Positions 7,907 through 12,019 of a DNA stretch of 12,019 nucleotides are shown here, in pieces. Each line of letters begins with the position of its first letter. The first letter of the stretch is position 1. Made by a program: the position numbers and the translations under genes. The notes below the pieces were generated by a model. The model had not been told where the DNA came from, searched no databases, and saw nothing but the letters and a program-made list of their open reading frames with translations. The DNA is from Xanthoparmelia taractica (Eukaryota > Ascomycota > Lecanoromycetes > Lecanorales > Parmeliaceae), in assembly GCA_033085395.1 (NCBI GenBank), contig JANQBS010000596.1:1-12019 (forward strand), given 5' to 3'.

Positions 7907-7989
7907 TCATTTGTATCGCCCGGATGACTGTGTTAAGTCAGAAATCATAGATTGTGCCCACAATATTCCCATCAAGATCCAAGACGCAC

Positions 7990-8261
7990 TTCCAGCTAAT
8001 ACATGCAGCGATGACTCCGAAAGGTTCCCATCTGACCTCAATATCCTTGTACATCACAAGAAAGTTTGAAGATCTTCTGTCTGGCCTCAATAACTTTTCT
8101 CCATGCTGTATGGTCCACTTCAGCTTTTCCACGTTGACCAAAAATTTCCCCAAGAGATGCATCGGTCTTGGTTCTCCCAGACCTAGGCATGCTGTCGCAG
8201 CTATGATTCCCTGGTTGTCGAAAATATATCTGTAACAGAGAGAAATGGGTCGTGCCCATGA
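7990..8261 (-). pseudogene. ALDH22/MSC7-type aldehyde dehydrogenase remnant
   Basis: In order on the minus strand: SWAR, LLRYIFDNQ-like, IIAATACLG, SGRTKTDASLGEI, LVNVEKLKWTIQHGEKLLRP, MYKDIEVRWEPFGVIAACIS and W. This follows the N-terminal NAD-binding part of ALDH22/MSC7-like aldehyde dehydrogenases (K.DASLGEI, HGEK.LRP, EP.GV.A..SWN), which oxidise aldehydes with NAD(P). Only about 90 residues of a protein of several hundred are present. The catalytic Cys and Glu regions are absent. The pieces lie in two frames: a one-base loss near 8178-8184 shifts the frame and a one-base gain in the A5 run at 8140-8144 restores it. A further indel near 8226-8238 breaks the LLRY part. After SW, a GTGCGT donor at 7989 and an AACACAG acceptor at 7928 would make a 62-nt intron, but the family sequence does not resume. 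Confidence 0.75.
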
Positions 8262-8541
8262 AACTACATCACCGGCAGTCCGGGAATCTCTCGTTCCCTA
8301 TTCCCCGGCGAATCTAGCAGCTGCGCCAGTCGCTCTAACCCTGCGCCACCCCATGCAGACATTTGCATCTCAGCCGTAGAGCCTCCAGTGAAGGGGGATT
8401 TGGTCTACTGACGGCGATCGGTCGGTGACGAACAGGTGGGTAGTTTGTTTGATTGAGTGCCTAGCCGTCTACATGGTGAAGGATACACTCTCCGATGTCT
8501 GTTTTGAACTTCAGTCAAATGCCGAATTCAACAAGTTTGCC
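8262..8541. other. Spacer with a GC-rich hairpin and tRNA-A-box-like motif
   Basis: No gene is recognised here. CCGGGAAT (8280-8287) and ATTCCCCGG (8300-8308) form a stem of 8 bp with one bulge. On the minus strand, TGGCGCAGGGTTAGAGCG (rc of 8332-8349) resembles the start of a tRNA D-arm/A-box, and TGGCGCAG recurs 20 bp away. The rest of a tRNA (anticodon arm, GGTTCGA-type T-loop, acceptor pairing) cannot be built. It may be a decayed SINE or chance. The segment lies upstream of the ALDH remnant on the minus strand. Confidence 0.3.
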
Positions 8542-9230
8542 TTATATCGAGCGGTTCTTGAGGTGGGCAGGGGAGAGCGTGTTGGGATGGATGGGGCCCT
8601 TAGCCTCCAGACCGCAATTTTCGATGAACTCAATTGGTACTTCTTTTGCATGAACCATTTGGTGCTTCTCACGGTAATTTGTTGCCTTGCGCTTCTTCAA
8701 GTGGATCCCCGCTCCTGCCACGACCACACAGGCTGGATTGCTGGTTTCATCGCCTTTGAACGCGCAGCCCATTGTGCCATTGGCAAGGATGTAATCGATG
8801 CCGAACTTGTTGGTGTAGTCGACCCAGTTGACAACTACTGGGCGGTACAGAAGTGGATCGTGTTGTCAAAAACGAGGGCTCCTGATTAGCAGTGGCAATG
8901 GCAGGTTGACTTACATGTTGCCAGATCCAATGAATTCGTTGTACTCCGGGTTCGAATTGACTAGCTTTAAGACTCGGCTGTGGACTTCTCCATTCCATTT
9001 AAGCTCACTGAGCTCGTCGAGAGTACAAGTATCTGCTTCGCCGCAGATTTCTAGAGGATCGGACGTCCAAGAGTGTCGGTACTATCGTTCTTAAATGCCG
9101 ACAGTCTTGGCGGCTGTATAGTGATAGGTTGGGGGGCGCTTGGCTTTGTCGAGTAGCATTCCAACGGATTTCTTGCACATCGCGATCATCAGTGTTTGAC
9201 GGCCAACAAGCTCCGTTCACAAATACGCAC
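8542..9230 (-). pseudogene. Unrecognised fungal protein gene broken by frameshifts
   Basis: Protein-like segments follow one another on the minus strand in changing frames: LLDKAKRPPTYHYTAAKTVG (from about 9155), KNDSTDTLGRPIL, EICGEADTCTLDELSELKW and HSRVLKLVNSNPEYNEFIGS (9051-8915), ALVFDNT, then DPLLYRPVVVNWVDYTNKFG running on through CAFKGDETSNPACVVVAGAG to a stop at 8542. At least three shifts are needed: near 9050-9056, near 9091-9096 and near 8858 (one missing G between DNT and DPLL). Between 8914 and 8882 a GTAAGT...CTAATCAG string looks like an intron, but at 33 nt it is too short. Cysteines (EICGEADTC, GCAF, PACV, ENCG) suggest a secreted or disulphide-bonded protein; the family is unknown to me. 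A 154-codon frame on the opposite strand (8425-8889) covers the same bases and is taken as antisense noise. Confidence 0.55.
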
Positions 9231-9310
9231 CTGCAACCAAAGCGGTATGATATGTCACGAAAAATTGATGAGGGTTCGTACGCCTCTCAGCTAAATTGAA
9301 TCGTTGTTAC

Positions 9311-9601
9311 TGACAGGAGAAAGATGGCACATACTGCGGCGAGGATGGCAGACGCTATCGTCATGAATGAGCAGATATTAAGCTCTCAAATTAGGTGATA
9401 ATTAGGCTTACTATCGTCCCACCAAAACTTACGGAGGACCCACACCTTGCTATAAAGCCTCAAGAGGAAGATAGGCCAAATGAGCGAGATGAAGCTGTAA
9501 CAGACGGCAACAATGGCCGGCCCTTGGCTCTCTGGGTCGTCGAAGTTGGAAATTTGCCCAGGAGGAGGAGGTTGAAGAGGGGTGTCTTCAAGCGAAGGCA
9601 T
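9311..9601 (-). pseudogene. 5' end of a fungal rhodopsin-domain membrane protein gene
   Basis: Exon 1 (9601-9412, 63 codons plus 1 nt) starts MPSLEDTPLQPPPPGQISNF and has DDPESQGP. One membrane helix follows (IVAVCYSFISLIWPIFLLRL), then YSKVWVLRKFWWDD. This is the N-terminus of the fungal integral membrane family with a rhodopsin-like domain (seven-helix; PTH11-like relatives), whose mark is an aromatic-W-DD at the first cytoplasmic loop. A GTAAGC donor at 9411 and a TAG acceptor at 9355 give a 57-nt intron. Exon 2 (9354-9311) then continues in frame as T-SAILAAVCAIFLLS, the start of helix 2. A GTAACA donor at 9310 and TTGCAG at 9231 would give an 80-nt intron 2, but the next exon reads 13 codons to a stop and shows no rhodopsin features. 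About 78 of an expected 300-400 residues remain. ACTAAAAAAATG is a good fungal start context. Confidence 0.7.
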
Positions 9602-10372
9602 TTTTTTAGTGAAGGTAGTGCGTTATTGGCCAAATTGAATATCCACGGTGTCCCGTAAAGATCCTGAAACTATAGATATAAAGTTGTTCTCTTGAGCCGG
9701 CTAAAAGATCGTTCTTGGGATATGTTAGCAAAGAAGAATTTGTAGGCTGCAATTGCTGCATAGCGCGACTGATATATTGCATAGATCTATTGCCGGCAAA
9801 GAACCCTTCTAATTATTTATTCTGCTATGAAACGATTGCGTTCGGTGAAGGCTGATAGCCTCGAGCGGCGTGCTGGGCATATTGCCGATCGAATTATCTT
9901 CCATGTAGTCTCAAGGTCGTTGCGTGCATGAGAAATGTCCAGCATAACTAAGACTCGCGACGGATATGTGGCCACATAGACTGCATGGTCCTCAGCCATT
10001 GTGCCGAGGCTGAAAGGTACCACACCACTTTGTGCGGCTTAAAAGTATAGCCTTTGAGTCGATTTAATCCCATTGACGCGTCTCAGCATGAAGGAGCATA
10101 ATTATATGGCGAAAACATCAATAACAGGGCGGAGTCTAGGGTATTGCGGACACCGTTGCAGCGGGATGTAGGTACGTGCCGTAAGCTTACCGAGCTAAAA
10201 TCTTGCACTTCGAAGGCCCATCCAATGCATGCGCGACTACGCCGTGCGAAAGTACTAGGACTCGAGTAGATCATAGGGGGTCATTGTAGGTGCAGGAAGA
10301 ATGATTCTTGCGGCTGCCTAGACCTAGCTGAGCGCGGTATTTAATCCTGGAGAGATAAGAAGAAACTGAAAA
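9602..10372. other. No convincing gene (upstream region of the rhodopsin-like gene)
   Basis: The base composition is balanced, unlike the RIPed left half. Short ORFs exist on both strands, such as 68 codons at 9817-10023 minus and 63 codons at 10083-10274 minus. None shows a motif, a membrane segment or intron-exon structure I can recognise, and their amino-acid make-up is unremarkable. It may hold further decayed genes. Confidence 0.5.
9671..9684 (-). promoter_or_regulatory. TATA-like box upstream of the rhodopsin-like gene
   Basis: On the minus strand CTTTATATCTATAG lies about 70-83 bp before the ATG at 9601, a usual distance in fungi. A CCAAT pentamer (rc of 9625-9629) sits only about 24 bp from the ATG, inside the expected leader, so it is probably not functional. 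Confidence 0.3.
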
Positions 10373-10711
10373 TTGCATTGGAGCACGACGGTAAACGTGT
10401 CTTCCAGACATTTCAATATTGTATCATTTTCTGCACGCTCCGCAGCGGCTCGGTCGTTGATGAAAGCGGTTGAGATGCTCAATACAATCTTAGGAAACAA
10501 CGTTCCCTATCGAACATTTGCACAGCACCTCGGTGGCAATAACCGGCCCTTTGGAGAGCCAACAACAGCTAATATAGATACTTGTAGCCAAAGTCAGGTA
10601 TTTTGGCCGAGCCTTAGGCAGCAGGCTTGGCACAACTTTCCAGGCTACGCCCCGCTCTCCAGAGGCACTTGCTTGATTTCAGACGGAGCTGACGGCGGTG
10701 TCTTTCTCTAG
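10373..10711 (+). CDS. Hypothetical ORF, 112 codons
   Basis: An open frame of 112 codons starts MHWSTTVNVSSRHFNIVSFS. It includes an Ala/Arg helix-like part (SARSAAARSLMKAVEMLNTI), a polar Asn/Gly part (NNVPYRTFAQHLGGNNRPFG) and an end with ISDGADGGVFL. It shows no signal peptide, membrane segment or family motif. In DNA of this composition a frame of this length can arise by chance. Neither opposite-strand nor alternative frames give better evidence. If real, it would be a small soluble protein or an exon of a larger gene. Confidence 0.2.
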   Translation: MHWSTTVNVSSRHFNIVSFSARSAAARSLMKAVEMLNTILGNNVPYRTFAQHLGGNNRPFGEPTTANIDTCSQSQVFWPSLRQQAWHNFPGYAPLSRGTCLISDGADGGVFL

Positions 10712-10916
10712 GGATACGCGCATGGGAAACACAGTGGATATATGCTGCAATTCTTGTTTTAAAGCAAAGGTTTATAGAAAGAAATTAAGCTACTCGTTTC
10801 AACAGTAGGTGTATGGTATACTCATGCACCAGAGCTTATCTCTTTGCCTTGGATGGAAAAGTGTCTAGAATAGACGAAGAAGGTCGCCGAGTCGGACACG
10901 GACCAGGCGCAGGTAG

Positions 10917-11102
10917 TATCACATCAGATATACGAACAACCTCAATTACCTGCATCGAATGCTATTTTCACTACCGTGTAATGCCCAGAAAGCGTCAAAG
11001 CTAAATCACTGCAGATGGGCAAGAGCGGCCGTTCGCAAGGACTTTATCCCGGATGCGCTATGGGGCAATGCGATAAACTTCGTTTCCTACTACAATGGCT
11101 AG
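10917..11102 (+). pseudogene. Weak acyltransferase-like fragment
   Basis: The plus-strand stop-to-stop frame is 61 codons long and its first Met is at 10959. Its end reads RKDFIPDALWGNAINFVSYY and a stop at 11100. The pattern R..(I/P)P...(F/W)GNA(I/V) resembles the segment around the conserved Asn in the fungal transferase (BAHD-like, PF02458) acyltransferases. The HxxxD active-site motif and the DFGWG motif are not seen nearby in any frame. Two other ORFs in this DNA (10813-11004 and 11015-11212) overlap it and have no support. The call rests on one short motif from memory. Confidence 0.2.
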
Positions 11103-11240
11103 CTCCTTCAGATGTGTGGGATTCTATGGCGGGCTTGTCCAACATGCAAAAGTATGGCAGCCAACGGTCGAGGGTCTTAAAGGAAAGCGGCAAGAGTCTA
11201 AGAGCGGTCTAATTGTTTAGCGTAAGGCTCGTGTTGACCA

Positions 11241-11276
11241 GTTGTGAGAGAGATAGGTTGTGAGAGAGATAGATAG
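11241..11276 (+). promoter_or_regulatory. 16-bp tandem duplication with GATA sites upstream of the dehydrogenase
   Basis: GTTGTGAGAGAGATAG is present twice in perfect tandem (11241-11256 and 11257-11272) and is followed by one more ATAG. It creates three AGATAG sites within 26 bp (11251, 11267 and 11271). AGATAG fits the HGATAR consensus bound by fungal GATA factors such as the nitrogen regulator AreA. The cluster lies about 150 bp before the ATG at 11425. Regulation by a GATA factor is inferred; the duplication is seen. Confidence 0.4.
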
Positions 11277-11424
11277 TTATGTCTACACTTTCAGCATGCA
11301 GACACATATCAGGCTGGGTGGCCTTCGCCAAACCACCGCATCCCTTCGTCTTCAACTCCGCACTTGATCTCGTCCGTCCATCCTTCCCAGCTCACCAACA
11401 CAGACCAAAATCAAGCACGGAAAC

Positions 11425-11690
11425 ATGTCGGCACCGAAGAACCAAGCCGCATGGCTTCAGAAGGCCGACACCCCTCTGGAATTCGGCGACGCTGCATTAC
11501 CCAAAGCCGGCGCTGGGGAAATCGTTGTGAAGAAAGCCGCCGTCGCCATCAACCCGCTCGACTGTCACCCGTAGGACGCCGGCGTCTTCGTTCAGCAGTG
11601 GCCCACCGTCTTTGGCTGCGACATCGCCGGTGAGGTTTACGAGGCCGATTTCAGTGTGGATCGCTTCAGGAAGGGAGATCGTGTCATTGA
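11425..11690 (+). pseudogene. Zinc-type medium-chain dehydrogenase, exon 1 with a stop
   Basis: The frame starts MSAPKNQAAWLQKADTPLEF. It continues with ALPKAGAGEIVVKKAAVAIN, PLDCHP, a TAG stop at codon 50 (11572-11574), DAGVFVQQWPTVFGCDIAGE, VYEADFSVDRFRKGDRVI and a GTAAGT donor at 11691. This is the GroES-like N-terminal domain of the medium-chain NAD(P)-dependent alcohol dehydrogenase/quinone oxidoreductase superfamily, of the fungal trans-enoyl-reductase-like type. Members usually read (I/V)NP.DW..QD at the stop, so TAG most simply replaces CAG, a C to T change in CpA context as RIP makes. The usual Trp after Asp is Cys. Only about 88 codons exist; the catalytic and NAD-binding parts are not in the window. 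AAACATGTC is a good fungal start and the leader is CT-rich. Two longer-looking overlapping frames (11279-11530, 11364-11633) are shadows. Confidence 0.8.
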
Positions 11691-11720
11691 GTAAGTGGAG
11701 TGACGTGCAACGCTCCCAAT

Positions 11721-11861
11721 GGTATACCAGTAACCGCCTAACTATTAGTACGTACCAGTACAAACTAATAGTACCCGTACCAGTTGGATGATTCCATAGA
11801 TAGTTGGTTAACTGGTTCAGATATATGGTGTACTGGTTGAACTATTAGTATACTGGTACAA
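11721..11861. repeat. Cluster of short inverted repeats in the dehydrogenase intron
   Basis: ACTATTAGT (11741-11749) and ACTAATAGT (11764-11772) are exact reverse complements. ACTATTAGTA recurs at 11841. TACCAGT occurs near 11725, 11753 and 11779, and its complement ACTGGT near 11811, 11832 and 11852. The block is about 140 bp and much lower in GC than the exon just before it. It could be a MITE-like insertion in intron 1, but a single clean pair of ends cannot be fixed. Confidence 0.5.
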
Positions 11862-11940
11862 ATGCACCCATTTGGGCCTAGGTATATCTGGTCATGATAG
11901 GCGTATTTCTAGTAGCGATCAGAGAAAGAATCTTTCTCCC

Positions 11941-11942
<2 letters not shown>

Positions 11943-12010
<68 letters not shown>

Positions 12011-12019
12011 GGGGGGGGG
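11943..12019. repeat. Poly-G run at the window end
   Basis: Sixty-seven consecutive G residues (11943-12009), one T and nine more G reach the last base. Homopolymers of this length are not expected in a fungal genome. The run resembles the dark-cycle poly-G of two-colour sequencing chemistry carried into an assembly end. Confidence 0.95.

Noticed and set aside
7928..7989. 62-nt intron after the ALDH fragment
   Set aside because: GTGCGT and AACACAG with a CTGAC branch-like site look right, but the joined sequence (N-HPGDTND) does not resume the aldehyde dehydrogenase family, so the splice is not supported.
8270..8350. Functional tRNA gene on the minus strand
   Set aside because: Only an A-box-like string and one hairpin exist. 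The anticodon arm, T-loop consensus and acceptor pairing cannot be formed.
8425..8889. Longest open frame in the window, 154 codons on the plus strand
   Set aside because: The same bases read on the minus strand give far more protein-like sequence (GDETSNPACVVV, VVVNWVDYTNKFG) with homologous-looking segments and a natural stop. The plus frame is best explained as the antisense shadow of that gene.
9395..9658. 87-codon plus-strand ORF opposite the rhodopsin-like exon
   Set aside because: The minus strand has a clear family N-terminus with a membrane helix, W-DD motif and two exons joined by a proper intron. The plus frame has only charged low-complexity sequence.
11279..11633. Overlapping plus-strand ORFs (83 and 89 codons) around the dehydrogenase start
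   Set aside because: They are out of frame with the recognisable dehydrogenase exon, rich in Arg, His and Pro, and cover its CT-rich leader.
11497..11763. 88-codon minus-strand ORF
   Set aside because: It is antisense to the dehydrogenase exon and extends into the repeat-filled intron. It has no family features.

Overview
The window looks like nuclear DNA of a filamentous ascomycete (Pezizomycotina) with a split genome. About 7.3 kb of extremely AT-rich sequence, poor in CpA and TpG, is joined to about 4.7 kb of balanced-GC sequence. The balanced part carries remnants of recognisable fungal protein families: an ALDH22/MSC7-type aldehyde dehydrogenase, a fungal-rhodopsin-domain membrane protein, a zinc-type medium-chain dehydrogenase and a small FGW-motif family. 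The AT-rich part fits repeat-induced point mutation (RIP). Two repeat pairs differ almost only by transitions, mostly C to T or G to A. The species cannot be named from the sequence. The left edge is a TAA microsatellite and the right edge a poly-G run, so the window may be a whole contig broken at low-complexity sequence.

Layout: 1-118 microsatellite. 119-1940 heavily RIPed DNA without genes. 1955-4824 a mosaic of repeats that reads as two head-to-tail copies of one unit: 1955-4440 (2486 bp) and 4441-4824 (384 bp, internally deleted). The long copy holds two blocks of a palindromic module (core CTCTCGCTAGAGAG), a 37-bp minisatellite and a MITE-like segment with inverted ends (2822-3474) that includes a non-RIPed island. 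4825-6886 is again heavily RIPed. 6887-7014 is a small non-RIPed island with a TATA-like box and a short ORF. 7085-7290 is AT-rich.

7290-12019 is gene-like DNA in which no complete gene is evident. Five coding remnants lie close together on the minus strand between 7394 and 9601: a rhodopsin-like 5' end, an unrecognised protein in several frames, an ALDH fragment with at least two compensating one-base frameshifts, an unnamed fragment and an FGW-family fragment. On the plus strand there is a doubtful ORF at 10373-10711, a weak acyltransferase-like fragment at 10917-11102, and the first exon of a zinc-type dehydrogenase (11425-11690). That exon has a TAG at codon 50 and is followed by a normal GTAAGT donor. 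No rest of the gene follows; there is a palindromic repeat cluster and then poly-G.

The genes do not form a pathway. The region reads as a decay zone beside a RIPed repeat island. I saw no tRNA, rRNA, CRISPR array or intact transposase. All comparisons were made by eye and family assignments rest on remembered motifs, so weaker calls carry low confidence.
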